A stretch of DNA of 64,000 bases, from NCBI RefSeq assembly GCF_000685275.1, contig NZ_ARYK01000005.1:186001-250000 (forward strand), written 5' to 3'. The stretch's first letter is position 1. Each line of letters opens with the position of its first letter. Made by a program: the position numbers and the translations under genes. The notes under the pieces were generated by a model. It searched no databases. It had not been told where the DNA came from and saw only the letters and a list, made by a program, of their open reading frames with translations. This document shows, piece by piece, positions 27,140 through 35,416 of this stretch. This DNA is from Hyphomonas johnsonii MHS-2 (GTDB taxonomy: Bacteria; Pseudomonadota; Alphaproteobacteria; Caulobacterales; Hyphomonadaceae).

Positions 27140-28114
27140 TCAGCGCGCCAGAATGATCTTGCCGGAATGTCCGCCGGCCTTCATGTGGGCTTGCGCGCCT
27201 TCTGCGTCAGCAAACGCGAACCGGCTGTCCAGCACCGGACGGATCCGGCCCGACACGACGTGTGGCCAGAAGTCCTTTTCGACGGCATCGCGTATCCGGC
27301 GCTTTTCGTCCACAGGGCGGGCTCGCAGGGTTGTTGCGGCGAGCGTCAGGCGTTTCATCAGCACCGGCGCGAAATTGACACTGACCTGGAACCCGTTCTG
27401 GTAGGCGATGTTGACGATGCGGCCGTCCACCCGTGCCGCGCCGATATTCTTCTGGACATAATCGCCGCCGACCATGTCGAGGACGACATGCGCGCCGCCA
27501 GCGGCGCGGACGATCTCTTCGAAGTCTTCCTCGCGATAGTTGATCGCGCGATCAGCGCCGAGCGATGTCGCCAGAGCGCATTTTTCCGCGCTTCCGGCCG
27601 TTGCATGGATTGTTCGGGCGCCTGCAACCCTGGCCATCTGGATGGCCATCACGCCGATGCCACTGGTGCCGCCATGGCAGAGGAAGTCCTCGCCGCTTTT
27701 CAGTCCGACCCGGTCAAAGACATTTGCCCAGACGGTGAACATGGCTTCCGGGAAGCAACAGGCATCCACCATGTCCATACCGTCAGGGACCGGCAGCAGT
27801 GAGCCCTCATCAACGCTCGCATATTCGGCATAGCCGCCGCCGGCGAGGAGTGCGCACACACGGTCTCCAACTGCCCAGCGGGACACGTCCGCCCCGACCG
27901 ACGTGACCACGCCTGCGACTTCGAGACCCATGATCGGCGACGCGCCCGGCGGCGGCGGATAGGCCCCGGTGCGCTGGATCAGGTCCGCCCGGTTCAACCC
28001 GGCGGCCTTCACCTCGACCAGGACGTCGGACGGTCCGACCGCTGGAATGGCGACATCCTGCAGGCTGAGCGGCTTGCCATCCTCGGCGACCACCGCCTTC
28101 ATCATTTTCGTCAT
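27140..28114 (-). CDS. NAD(P)H-quinone oxidoreductase, zinc-free MDR family
   Basis: A 324-residue medium-chain reductase of the PIG3/quinone oxidoreductase type. It has an N-terminal GroES-like fold (LVEVKAAGLNRADLIQRTGAYPPPPG-type start, here conserved NRADL), no catalytic zinc ligands, and the nucleotide loop HGGTSGIGVMAIQMAR at about 145-160. It probably reduces quinones or related carbonyls with NADPH. Transcribed toward trcR; divergent from the DUF1192 gene. Confidence 0.9.
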   Translation of the reverse strand: MTKMMKAVVAEDGKPLSLQDVAIPAVGPSDVLVEVKAAGLNRADLIQRTGAYPPPPGASPIMGLEVAGVVTSVGADVSRWAVGDRVCALLAGGGYAEYASVDEGSLLPVPDGMDMVDACCFPEAMFTVWANVFDRVGLKSGEDFLCHGGTSGIGVMAIQMARVAGARTIHATAGSAEKCALATSLGADRAINYREEDFEEIVRAAGGAHVVLDMVGGDYVQKNIGAARVDGRIVNIAYQNGFQVSVNFAPVLMKRLTLAATTLRARPVDEKRRIRDAVEKDFWPHVVSGRIRPVLDSRFAFADAEGAQAHMKAGGHSGKIILAR

Positions 28115-28210
28115 CTGCTTATCCTTCGGAAAAACCTCTGTCTGGAGTCGCTTCTAGCGCGCGTTTCTGTTTTTATGAAAGCCCGGCACAGGAAGCAGCG
28201 AGGCCACAGA

Positions 28211-28390
28211 ATGTTCGAAGAAGAGCCGATCCTGACAGATCGCGGTCAGACCCTGGACCAGATGTCGCTTGAAGACCTGCACGAGCGCATCAACCAGTTA
28301 CGCCAGCAAATCGACGCGTGCGAGGCCGAAATTGCCCGCAAGCAGGCGCAGAAATCTGCAGCAGATGCTCTGTTTGGCGGAAAAGGTTAA
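28211..28390 (+). CDS. DUF1192 small protein
   Basis: A 59-residue acidic protein with a central coiled coil (DLHERINQLRQQIDACEAEI) matching DUF1192, a short alphaproteobacterial family without known function. GCGAGG precedes ATG 28211. It sits 64 bases before rcdA on the same strand, a recurrent pairing in this class, so a cell-cycle or envelope role is possible but unproven. Confidence 0.85.
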   Translation: MFEEEPILTDRGQTLDQMSLEDLHERINQLRQQIDACEAEIARKQAQKSAADALFGGKG

Positions 28391-28454
28391 GGCCCCGGAA
28401 ACCCGTGGTATAGTTAGTGTGGACATTGGTATTTGGCGTTCAAAGGGTTTTGAC

Positions 28455-29003
28455 ATGGCGGCGAGTGAATCCCCCGAAAGCGAAGTCGGCGCCCTCGGTA
28501 GTTTCACCGGTGGCAAACTGTTCGACACCGTATTCGGCAAGGGCATGGCACTGGTTGAAGAGACGGCGTCCTATCTTGATGGTCCCGGGCGCGAGCATTC
28601 CCGTACGCTGCCGCGCGAAGCGGGCCTGACCTATTCAGCCTGGAGCATGGAGCTGACGACGCGCCTGATGCAGGCCGCGAGCTGGCTGGTCATGCAAAAG
28701 GCAGTTCGTGACGGCGAAATGCGGCGTGAAGATGCGGCCGCGCGCAAGTACAGGATTCGCCGGGACGATCCTCCGCTGGACCCGGATGCCCAGCGCGACA
28801 AGGGCCTGCCGCTGCGTTTTCTTGAACTGGTCGCCCGGTCGGAAGCGCTGTTCGAGCAGATCTGCCGTCTCGACAACGCCCTTTACGGTGCGCAGGGCGC
28901 GGGCCACGCGACCAACGCCGTCTCCGAACAGATCGCCCAGCTGCAAAAGGCTGCCGAAACGGGCGCGTTCGACCCGCTCATGGTCTGGCGCCGCGGCAAG
29001 TAG
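28455..29003 (+). CDS. rcdA: Protease adaptor RcdA (DUF1465)
   Basis: A 182-residue helical protein matching DUF1465. In Caulobacter the family member RcdA links CpdR-primed ClpXP to substrates, including delivery of CtrA for degradation before replication. Conserved stretches include YLDGPGREHSRTLPREAGLTYS and LRFLELVARSEALFEQICRLD (each given here only as family blocks near residues 44-65 and 121-141). Its presence near CtrA-box-bearing oriC supports a working CtrA circuit. ATG 28455 is the family start; the upstream frame overlaps DUF1192. Confidence 0.85.
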   Translation: MAASESPESEVGALGSFTGGKLFDTVFGKGMALVEETASYLDGPGREHSRTLPREAGLTYSAWSMELTTRLMQAASWLVMQKAVRDGEMRREDAAARKYRIRRDDPPLDPDAQRDKGLPLRFLELVARSEALFEQICRLDNALYGAQGAGHATNAVSEQIAQLQKAAETGAFDPLMVWRRGK

Positions 29004-29006
29004 GAC

Positions 29007-30038
29007 TCAGGACAGAAGGCGACCGGACTGGACGGCTCTTGCCGGTGTCAGCCGGAAAGGCGCGGGGCGCTGGAATAGCAGGTTCAGCCACGTGCGCACG
29101 GCGAGGCCGTGGAATGCCAGCGCGAGGCACATGGCGAGCATCACCGACAGGAACACAGCCAGGCCGCCGTCCGGGACCAGCCCGGTTGCCGCCAGCCCGC
29201 GCTGCAGCAAGGTCATGGGAATGGTGAAAACGAGGTAGATCGGCAGGAATTGACGACCGAGATAGGAGGCCGGCCCGGAAACCGGTGTCGAGCCAAGCGC
29301 CACTGCTGTGGCGACCAGGGCAAACGCGCCCGAAAAGCCCAGCACCAGCCCAATGATCGGCAATTGGTGGATATTGAGGGCAACGAAGGCGGCATTCACC
29401 ATTGCCCAGCCAGCGAGCACGGGCCACAGGGTGCGCGCCTGCCCCGACATTCTTTGCGCGTATTCGAATATGTGCGGCGCAGCAGCGAACCCGGCAAAGA
29501 AGAAGACAAACCATTCGGCAAACAGGTTTGTGACATTCCAGCCGCTGACGATGAATCCGCTCGAGAACAGGACCTGGATCATGGCGGCAACCCCAAACAC
29601 CTTCAGCGGCGGCAGGAAGCGGAGGATTCGCATGGCGGCGTGGAAGACTGCCAGCATGTAGATCAGGGACAGGCTTTCGGGTGGATCGACGAGGTTCGAC
29701 ACCAGTTGCCCTGCAAATTCCGACGGGCTGTTGATCAACGTGTCAGCGTCCAGGATCGCTGTCTGCAGCACCATCCACACGAGGTAGAAATAGGCGAGGC
29801 GCAGCAGCTTCCGGTCGATATAGGTGCGCGAGGAACCGAAGAGCGACAGGCTCAGGAACAGGCCTGCCACGAGAAATATGGCCGGGATCAGCGCTGGCTC
29901 CAGCCCGCGTGCGAGCAGCCCCATCCAGCCGGTCGGCTCGGACATGAGCGCATAGCTGGCTGCCCCGTAGGACGCCAGGATGAGGATAATGGCAATCCCC
30001 TTGGCGCGGTCGACCCAAGTTACCCGTTCGGTTGGCAT
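29007..30038 (-). CDS. Acyltransferase-3/OpgC-like membrane protein
   Basis: A 343-residue protein with about ten membrane segments. The beginning RVTWVDRAKGIAIILI is the 'D-x-A-KGI' start of the acyltransferase-3 family, whose members transfer acyl groups to envelope sugars. The catalytic His usually found in the first helix region is not clear here, so it may be a divergent or non-catalytic relative. Convergent with rcdA with only three bases between stops. Confidence 0.75.
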   Translation of the reverse strand: MPTERVTWVDRAKGIAIILILASYGAASYALMSEPTGWMGLLARGLEPALIPAIFLVAGLFLSLSLFGSSRTYIDRKLLRLAYFYLVWMVLQTAILDADTLINSPSEFAGQLVSNLVDPPESLSLIYMLAVFHAAMRILRFLPPLKVFGVAAMIQVLFSSGFIVSGWNVTNLFAEWFVFFFAGFAAAPHIFEYAQRMSGQARTLWPVLAGWAMVNAAFVALNIHQLPIIGLVLGFSGAFALVATAVALGSTPVSGPASYLGRQFLPIYLVFTIPMTLLQRGLAATGLVPDGGLAVFLSVMLAMCLALAFHGLAVRTWLNLLFQRPAPFRLTPARAVQSGRLLS

Positions 30039-30108
30039 TTTTGTTCATCCCCGGCTGCGTCAGCCCGGAACGATGCAATATTCGTGCAGGAATCCCGCCC
30101 CGCAGGCC

Positions 30109-30708
30109 CTAAAACGTCGCGTAGACCCGCAAGCAATTGCCTGCCTGCTCGGCGCAGAAGCCTTCGCGCACCGGTGCGCGCATGATCATCAGGCGATGCC
30201 AGAGCGGGCCGAGCAGCAGCTCAATGACCTCGTCCAGGTCAAAATCGCGCCGAATGACGCGCTTCCCGGCGAGCTCGGCAAGCAGCATCCGCAACGGTTG
30301 GCGGATATCGCGCCCGATCCAGGCCCGCCAGAGGTCTCCGGCGTCCTTGTCGTCAGCCGCTGCCAGCAATGCGACGCGCAGCACGGCATGCCCGTTTCCG
30401 GTCCGCGCCGTGGCTTCCAGCGGCACGATCAGCGCGGTGATCCGCTCCTGCGGATCGCGCCCGCCATCGGGACTGTCGGGAATCAGCGCGAGCGCCGCAT
30501 CCACGCACATGGCGCCGATCGACGGCCACCACCGGTAAATTGTCTGCTTGGAGGCACTGGCCCGCTTGGCAACGCTGTCAACGCTGAACCCGCGCCAGCC
30601 CGTTTCGGCCATTTCCACGCGCGTCGCTTCAAGGATCGCAGCCTTGGACGCTTCGCTTCGAGTGGGGCCTTTGCGGGAAGGTTTGGTGCCTTCGGTTGTC
30701 GTTGACAT
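30109..30708 (-). CDS. TetR family transcriptional regulator
   Basis: A 199-residue repressor type protein. Residues about 22-60 form the TetR DNA-binding domain: AILEATRVEMAETGWRGFSVDSV then ASASKQTIYRWWPS with the recognition helix. The C-terminal ligand domain is variable. ATG 30708 follows CAGGAGAG. It is divergent from the carbonic anhydrase gene; the shared region has GCATAT/ATATGC words that could be its operator. It may also act on the downstream acyltransferase gene, 70 bases away. Confidence 0.9.
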   Translation of the reverse strand: MSTTTEGTKPSRKGPTRSEASKAAILEATRVEMAETGWRGFSVDSVAKRASASKQTIYRWWPSIGAMCVDAALALIPDSPDGGRDPQERITALIVPLEATARTGNGHAVLRVALLAAADDKDAGDLWRAWIGRDIRQPLRMLLAELAGKRVIRRDFDLDEVIELLLGPLWHRLMIMRAPVREGFCAEQAGNCLRVYATF

Positions 30709-30767
30709 GTATCTCTCCTGAAGAGGCGATCCGCCGCATGGGTTCGACGCCTAGATTGGCATTATAC

Positions 30768-30818
30768 GCATATCGCTAATAATTTGTCCCGATTTGGCTT
30801 TCTGTATATGCAATATGC
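30768..30818. promoter_or_regulatory. Possible TetR operator between divergent genes
   Basis: GCATAT at 30768-30773 and two copies of its complement ATATGC at 30806-30811 and 30813-30818, in an AT-rich stretch unusual for this window. The arrangement suits an autoregulating TetR protein, but no single clean palindrome is seen. Confidence 0.35.
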
Positions 30819-30852
30819 TCTAGTCCGACCGCGATGACGCAGGGAGCGGCAC

Positions 30853-31479
30853 ATGAATTCGATTGATGACCTGATTTCGGGCTACCGCCGTTTCCGGGCG
30901 GGCGTTTATGCCGAGCAGGCAAGCCTTTATCGCCAGCTCGGCCACGGCCAGTCACCCAATATCATGCTTATTGCCTGTGCCGACAGCCGGGCCGAACCAT
31001 CAGACATATTCGATGCGGCGCCGGGGCAGCTGTTCGTCATGCGCAACGTCGCCAATCTTGTTCCGCCCTACCAGCCGAACGGCGGCCTTCACGGTGTCAG
31101 CTCCGGGCTGGAATACGCGGTGAACATTCTGGAGGTCGAGCATATCGTCGTTATGGGGCATGGCGGATGCGGCGGCATCGTGGCCTCGCTCGCCAGCGAG
31201 GGTAACCCTGCCATAGGTGAGTTCGTGACGCCGTGGGTCAGCCTGCTGGACGAGGCGCGCGACAAGGTCGTGGCGAGCGGATCGGTCAATCCTCATTTCG
31301 CGCTCGAGCTTGAGGGCATTGAAGTATCGCTCAAGAATCTCATGACGTTCCCGTTCGTCGCCCGGCGGGTCGAACAGGGCACGCTCAACCTGCATGGGGC
31401 CTGGTTTGCCATCATGCATGGAGAGCTGCACTGGCGGAATGCGACGACCGGCCGGTTCGAGGTGATTTCGACTACCTAG
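30853..31479 (+). CDS. Beta-class carbonic anhydrase
   Basis: A 208-residue zinc enzyme interconverting CO2 and bicarbonate. CADSRAEP supplies the first zinc Cys with the catalytic Asp-Arg pair and GHGGCGG the zinc His and second Cys; FVMRNVANLVPPY is also conserved. GGGAGCGGCAC precedes ATG 30853. It ends convergently, overlapping the LysE-family gene by eight bases. Divergent TetR control is possible. Confidence 0.95.
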   Translation: MNSIDDLISGYRRFRAGVYAEQASLYRQLGHGQSPNIMLIACADSRAEPSDIFDAAPGQLFVMRNVANLVPPYQPNGGLHGVSSGLEYAVNILEVEHIVVMGHGGCGGIVASLASEGNPAIGEFVTPWVSLLDEARDKVVASGSVNPHFALELEGIEVSLKNLMTFPFVARRVEQGTLNLHGAWFAIMHGELHWRNATTGRFEVISTT

Positions 31480-32095
31480 CCGTCGTCAGGAACGCGGCGA
31501 ACAGCGCGGACGCCAGCATGGCAGCCGCTGCGAACCGGTTGAACCAGCGGGCGAAATCCGGATTCTGGAAGCGCCGGTTCATCGTGTCGGCAGCCCACGC
31601 GTAAACCGTCAGTCCCAGCATTTCGGTCATCGTGACGGTTCCCATGATGATGGCGGCCTGGGGAATGACGGGGCGGGCGGCGTCGAAATAGCTCGGCAGC
31701 AGAAGGCCGAAGAATACGAGCGCATTGGGATTGAGCAGCTGCAGGCCAACACCGCGCCCGAACAGGGCCGTGCGCAACGGGGCGAGGGCGGCGCTGGCCC
31801 GGGGCTGGGCCGGGTCGGTGCTGGCCATGGACCAGGCGAGCCATGCGATGAACAGCAGGCCGGCGATCTTGAGGCCGGTCAGGACAACCGGCAGGCTGGC
31901 CGCAAAGGTGGCGATCCCCGAAGCCGCGAGCGTCATCCAGACCAGGTTGGCTGCCGAAATTCCGACGGCGGGTATCAGCGCGATCCGGGCATTATACCGC
32001 AGGGACGTGCTCATCACGAGCATGACGGCAGGGCCAGGCGTCAGCCCGCCGGCAAAGAACAGGGCCAGCAGGGCAAGCCAGACTGATAAATCCAT
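31472..32095 (-). CDS. LysE/RhtB family exporter
   Basis: A 207-residue membrane protein with six predicted helices. GLTPGPAVMLVMSTSLRY near the N-terminus is the conserved PGP motif of the LysE superfamily; LQLLNPNALVFFGLLLP is the second signature. These proteins export amino acids or homoserine lactone-like compounds; substrate is not predictable. Eighteen bases downstream of ppa on the same strand. Confidence 0.9.
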   Translation of the reverse strand: MDLSVWLALLALFFAGGLTPGPAVMLVMSTSLRYNARIALIPAVGISAANLVWMTLAASGIATFAASLPVVLTGLKIAGLLFIAWLAWSMASTDPAQPRASAALAPLRTALFGRGVGLQLLNPNALVFFGLLLPSYFDAARPVIPQAAIIMGTVTMTEMLGLTVYAWAADTMNRRFQNPDFARWFNRFAAAAMLASALFAAFLTTAR

Positions 32096-32113
32096 GGCTC
32101 GCCAGTGCGCCCC

Positions 32114-32656
32114 TCAGCCTTGATCGTCAGACTCTTTGCCGCGTTTGACGGCGAGTGAAATCAGCTCGCGCGCCTTTTCGATGCCATACCAGCCTTCGAT
32201 CCGCGTCCACTTGCCCTTTTCGAGATCCTTGTAGTGCTCGAAGAAGTGCGCAGTCTTGTCGATCAGCGTCTGCGGCAGGTCGTGATACGTCGCGATCTTG
32301 TCGTAATAGCTGGTCAGGGCACCGTGTGGAACGGCGAGGATCTTTTCGTCCGGTCCCTTGTCGTCGGTCATCATCAGGACACCGACGGGGCGCGCGCGCA
32401 CGACACTGCCGGGCACCAGCGGACGGTTGCCAACGACCATGACGTCGATCGGGTCTCCATCCAGGCTGAGGGTGTGCGGCACGAAACCGTAATTACAGGG
32501 ATAGCGCATCTCGGTGTAGAGGTAGCGATCAACGAACATGGCGCCTGATGCCTTGTCGATCTCGTATTTGATCGGGTCGCCGCCCAGCGGCACCTCGATC
32601 AATACGTTGAGATCGTCAGGGGGGTTCTGGCCGGTTGTTATCTTCGAGAGGTCCAT
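32114..32656 (-). CDS. ppa: Inorganic pyrophosphatase
   Basis: A 180-residue soluble family I pyrophosphatase that drives biosynthesis by removing PPi. DGDPIDVMV contains the three metal-binding Asp residues of the signature; EIDKASGAMFVDR-type sequence, MRYPCNYGFVPHTL and HFFEHYKDLEKGKW are conserved blocks. Length is normal. Confidence 0.96.
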   Translation of the reverse strand: MDLSKITTGQNPPDDLNVLIEVPLGGDPIKYEIDKASGAMFVDRYLYTEMRYPCNYGFVPHTLSLDGDPIDVMVVGNRPLVPGSVVRARPVGVLMMTDDKGPDEKILAVPHGALTSYYDKIATYHDLPQTLIDKTAHFFEHYKDLEKGKWTRIEGWYGIEKARELISLAVKRGKESDDQG

Positions 32657-32756
32657 GGATCGGGCTCGCTTTTGAAAGCTGGGAGGATTGGATTTGCTGG
32701 CGAGGCGATGGCCTGTCGCGGCCTTCAGGTCAAGTCCGTGTCGGTGACGCGCGCCT

Positions 32757-33056
32757 CTACTTGCCCTGCCTTTCTGTTGCGTCGAATATCTTCATCCCGG
32801 TTGGCGCGGGAGACAATTCGCGGATTGCTCGGATGAATTCACCGCTGGCCGGAACGGCGAAGTGGGCGTGAAGGGCAGCCATGTCAGACCAATATTCCAC
32901 GAACACCAGCCGCGCGGGGGTCTCGCAGTCCTGGTGCACATTGTGCGCGATGCATCCGGGCTCGGCGCGTGACCGGGCGACGTGTTCAAGGCTGAGGGCG
33001 AGGATATCCGCGTGCGAGTCGGGCGTGGTCACGACGCTGCCGATGACGATGATCAT
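32757..33056 (-). CDS. Antibiotic biosynthesis monooxygenase (ABM) domain protein
   Basis: A 99-residue ferredoxin-like fold protein. SLEHVARSRAEPGCIAHNVHQ followed by FVEYWSDMAALHAHF matches the ABM (YgiN-like) family: dimers that oxidise or simply bind quinone-like compounds, sometimes heme. No substrate can be assigned. ATG 33056 has GGAG nine bases upstream, better than the TTG at 33065. Confidence 0.85.
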   Translation of the reverse strand: MIIVIGSVVTTPDSHADILALSLEHVARSRAEPGCIAHNVHQDCETPARLVFVEYWSDMAALHAHFAVPASGEFIRAIRELSPAPTGMKIFDATERQGK

Positions 33057-33088
33057 GCTGGGCAACTCCGGAAAACGATGCTGGCGGG

Positions 33089-33703
33089 CTATTTTCGCGT
33101 CAGCGCGTAATTGAAACTGATCGAAATCCGCGGGGTTTCGGACCGGTTTGCCATCACTTCATGGCGCAGCCAGCTCTCCCAGAGAAGGATCAGGCCATCT
33201 TCCGGTGTGACATAGACAAACCGGCGCGCGGTTTCAGGCGCATCGTCTTCCGGTTGCGGTGCAGCCATCATTGCGGTCAGGCGTGGATCCTCGAATTTCA
33301 GCTGGCCCGCGCCTTCGGGAATGCTGACATAGAGCGTGCCTGATATCACGCTGCCCGGGTGGACATGGCCGGAATGCGTGCCGCTTTCACCGAGGATGTT
33401 GACCCAGATGGCGTCGAGTTCCAGGGCGTGATCCCGCATGTCCCAGTGCAGGTCGCGGGCAAAGCCGGCAGCCGCTGCATCGAGACGGGTCTTCAGGTCG
33501 GCAAATTCCGGGAAGCGCTGCGGCAGGTCGTCGAGCGAGGCATAGGACGTGTAACCGTCATAGCCTTCCGCATCACACCAGTCATTGCCGGCCTCGTCTT
33601 CGTCCTCGAGGACCCAACACGCCTTTTCCAGCGCCTTGCGAAGCGCGTCATCATCGAGGCGGGCGTGTTTGACGAGAGTTGGGAAGAGGGTCTGGAGGGT
33701 CAT
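33089..33703 (-). CDS. TIGR02466-type putative 2-oxoglutarate/Fe(II) oxygenase
   Basis: A 204-residue protein with a double-stranded beta-helix look. THSGHVHPGSVISGTLYVS gives a metal-binding His pair region, DGLILLWESWLRHEV supplies the second His, and ETPRISISFNY the 2-oxoglutarate-binding Arg, as in the TIGR02466 family. An acidic N-terminal third (VLEDEDEAGNDWCD) precedes it. Substrate unknown. Thirty-two bases upstream of the ABM gene on the same strand. Confidence 0.75.
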   Translation of the reverse strand: MTLQTLFPTLVKHARLDDDALRKALEKACWVLEDEDEAGNDWCDAEGYDGYTSYASLDDLPQRFPEFADLKTRLDAAAAGFARDLHWDMRDHALELDAIWVNILGESGTHSGHVHPGSVISGTLYVSIPEGAGQLKFEDPRLTAMMAAPQPEDDAPETARRFVYVTPEDGLILLWESWLRHEVMANRSETPRISISFNYALTRK

Positions 33704-33770
33704 GCGAAGGGGGTCCCAGGGGTGGCAAAGGGGTGTCGCCCCCCGGGGACAGGGGGTGGCAGGGCCGGTA

Positions 33771-34664
33771 TCAGTCCGGCTTGACGAATTTCAGCGTCAT
33801 CCGGTCGCTCTCGCCGATATCGGTGTAGCGCGTCGGATCGAAATCGTCCGGCGTGTTGCCGTCGCGGTCGGCTTTCGAGCTGACTGGCGGCAGCGTCCAG
33901 ACGCCGAACGGGTGGTCAGCCGTGTCGGCGGGATTGGCGTTGATGTCGCTCGCGCCGACAAATTCGAAGCCGGCTGCGATCGCGCGAGCCTTGACGAAGT
34001 CTTCGTGCACATATCCGGTTGATCCGGTCGGGTCCTGGGTTGCAGTAGACGGCAGGCGGTGTTCGACAACGCCGAGCACGCCGCCGGGCTTCAGCGCGGC
34101 ATAGGCATCAGTGAAGAATTTCTCCGTGAAGCTGCCGGCCATCCAGTTGTGGACGTTCCGGAAGGTCAGGATCGCATCAACGGTGCCCGGTTCGGTCAAC
34201 GGGCCGCTGATGCCGGAAAAGACCGTGTATTCGATGGTGCCGAATTTCGGGTCGGCATAGTTCGCCTTGAATTCGGCGAGGCGCTCTTCGGTGCGCTGGC
34301 GGCGCGCTTCATCAGGCGCGGCTGCAGGGTCAAACCCCGCGGCGATCAGCTTGCCGCCGCCAGCCGCCAGGTAGGGTGCGAGGATATTGGTGTACCAGCC
34401 GCCGCCCGGCCAGATTTCGATGACCGTGTCGTCCGGTTCGATACCGAAGAAGGCGAGCGTTTCAGCAGGGTGGCGCCAGGCGTCCCGGGCCTTCTCCTCG
34501 TCCGAACGCGCATCATTGTTGATTGCAGCTTCCAGCGGCGTGAGTTCGGCAGCGGCTTCAGGTGCGGCTGCAGCAGGCGCGGCGGGGCTTTCGGCGGGCG
34601 TGCTTTTCGGTCCGCAGGCAGCCAGCAAGGCCATTGCGGCCCCGGCCATAAGGATATTCTTCAT
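33771..34664 (-). CDS. Predicted lipoprotein SAM-dependent methyltransferase (COG4798-like)
   Basis: A 297-residue protein with a signal peptide and lipobox at Cys17 (ALLAAC), an Ala/Pro-rich linker, then a class I methyltransferase fold: VIEIWPGGGWYTNILAPY is motif I and LTFRNVHNWM an acidic/aromatic later motif. Such exported predicted methyltransferases are a known but uncharacterised group; SAM is not known to be available in the periplasm. ATG 34664 has GAGGAGAAGG upstream. Divergent from hsp20. Confidence 0.8.
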   Translation of the reverse strand: MKNILMAGAAMALLAACGPKSTPAESPAAPAAAAPEAAAELTPLEAAINNDARSDEEKARDAWRHPAETLAFFGIEPDDTVIEIWPGGGWYTNILAPYLAAGGGKLIAAGFDPAAAPDEARRQRTEERLAEFKANYADPKFGTIEYTVFSGISGPLTEPGTVDAILTFRNVHNWMAGSFTEKFFTDAYAALKPGGVLGVVEHRLPSTATQDPTGSTGYVHEDFVKARAIAAGFEFVGASDINANPADTADHPFGVWTLPPVSSKADRDGNTPDDFDPTRYTDIGESDRMTLKFVKPD

Positions 34665-34728
34665 CGCGCCTTCTCCTCGTTCCACATCTTGAACACCCCT
34701 TTACGCTACCCACATAGCACTTGTCACG

Positions 34729-34777
34729 GTGCCGATACCGGGTCGTGGCCGGAAGCCGTACCAGTGCCGATACCGGG
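34729..34777 (+). repeat. 14-bp direct repeat upstream of hsp20
   Basis: GTGCCGATACCGGG occurs at 34729-34742 and again at 34764-34777 (period 35). It lies just upstream of the hsp20 RNA thermometer and 65 bases from the divergent methyltransferase start, so it may be a regulator binding pair or promoter-associated. Confidence 0.6.
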
Positions 34778-34788
34778 CTGGAAAATCG

Positions 34789-34861
34789 CGGTTTCCGAAC
34801 CGAAACCGAGCCGCCCGGTTGCTATGGGCCGCTCACAGTTGCTTCAAATCAAGAGGACTGT
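34789..34861 (+). promoter_or_regulatory. ROSE-like RNA thermometer of hsp20
   Basis: Three consecutive hairpins end at the hsp20 start. First: CGGTTTC/GAAACCG (34789-34795, 34802-34808). Second: 34808-34816 with 34826-34834 (8 of 9 pairs). Third: ACAG at 34835-34838 pairs with CTGT at 34858-34861, then TTGCT at 34839-34843 faces AGGA at 34854-34857, which is the Shine-Dalgarno. The UUGCU/AGGA pairing with G-G and a bulged C is the hallmark of ROSE elements, which open on heat shock and allow small heat-shock protein translation. Confidence 0.8.
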
Positions 34862-34865
34862 TTCC

Positions 34866-35348
34866 ATGAGCAATATCGATCTAACCCCTCTCTACCGCAC
34901 GATGGTTGGCTTTGACCGCATGGCCACGATGATCGACACGGCGTCCCGTCTCGACGGGACCCAGGGATATCCCCCCTACAATATTGAACGCTCCGGCGAG
35001 AATGCGTTCGCGATCGAGATCGCAGTCGCGGGCTTTACCGAAGACGATCTCGACATCGAGACCAAGGAAGGCCAGCTGACAATTGCCGGCAAGAAAGGCG
35101 AAAACGAAGACGGCGACGGTCGTGAATACCTGCATCGCGGCATTGCCCAGCGCAGCTTCATCCGCCGCTTCCAGCTAGCCGATCACGTGATCGTGACCGG
35201 TGCCAATCTCGACCACGGCGTGCTGCGCGTCGACCTGGTGCGCGAGCTGCCGGAAGAGAAGAAGCCCCGGAAGATCGAGATCGGCGCAGACACGGAAGCG
35301 TCGAAGCCCAAACTGATCGGCAAGAAGGCTGCGGGCAACGCGGCCTGA
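34866..35348 (+). CDS. Small heat-shock protein (Hsp20/IbpA family)
   Basis: A 160-residue ATP-independent chaperone. The N-terminus DLTPLYRTMVGFDRM is IbpA-like; the alpha-crystallin domain runs from about YPPYNIERSGENAFAIEI to GVLRVDLVRELP, and the C-terminal KIEIG holds the I-x-I oligomerisation motif. GAGGA precedes ATG 34866 by eight bases and is masked in the ROSE-like hairpin. A strong terminator follows. Confidence 0.95.
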   Translation: MSNIDLTPLYRTMVGFDRMATMIDTASRLDGTQGYPPYNIERSGENAFAIEIAVAGFTEDDLDIETKEGQLTIAGKKGENEDGDGREYLHRGIAQRSFIRRFQLADHVIVTGANLDHGVLRVDLVRELPEEKKPRKIEIGADTEASKPKLIGKKAAGNAA

Positions 35349-35371
35349 GCCTTTGGCCTGACATGACAGAG

Positions 35372-35401
35372 CGGCGCGTCCCCATGGGGCGCGCCGTTTT
35401 T
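35372..35401 (+). terminator. Rho-independent terminator after hsp20
   Basis: CGGCGCG (35372-35378) pairs with CGCGCCG (35390-35396), with further CCCC/GGGG pairing inside, followed by TTTTT. It ends hsp20 24 bases after the stop; the convergent DUF2269 gene ends 15 bases further. Confidence 0.9.
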
Positions 35402-35416
35402 CGTCACGGACTGGTA

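Noticed and set aside
33704-33770. G-rich run that might form a G-quadruplex
   Set aside because: Three G-runs are well spaced, but the fourth is 11 bases away, outside the usual loop limit; composition alone explains it.
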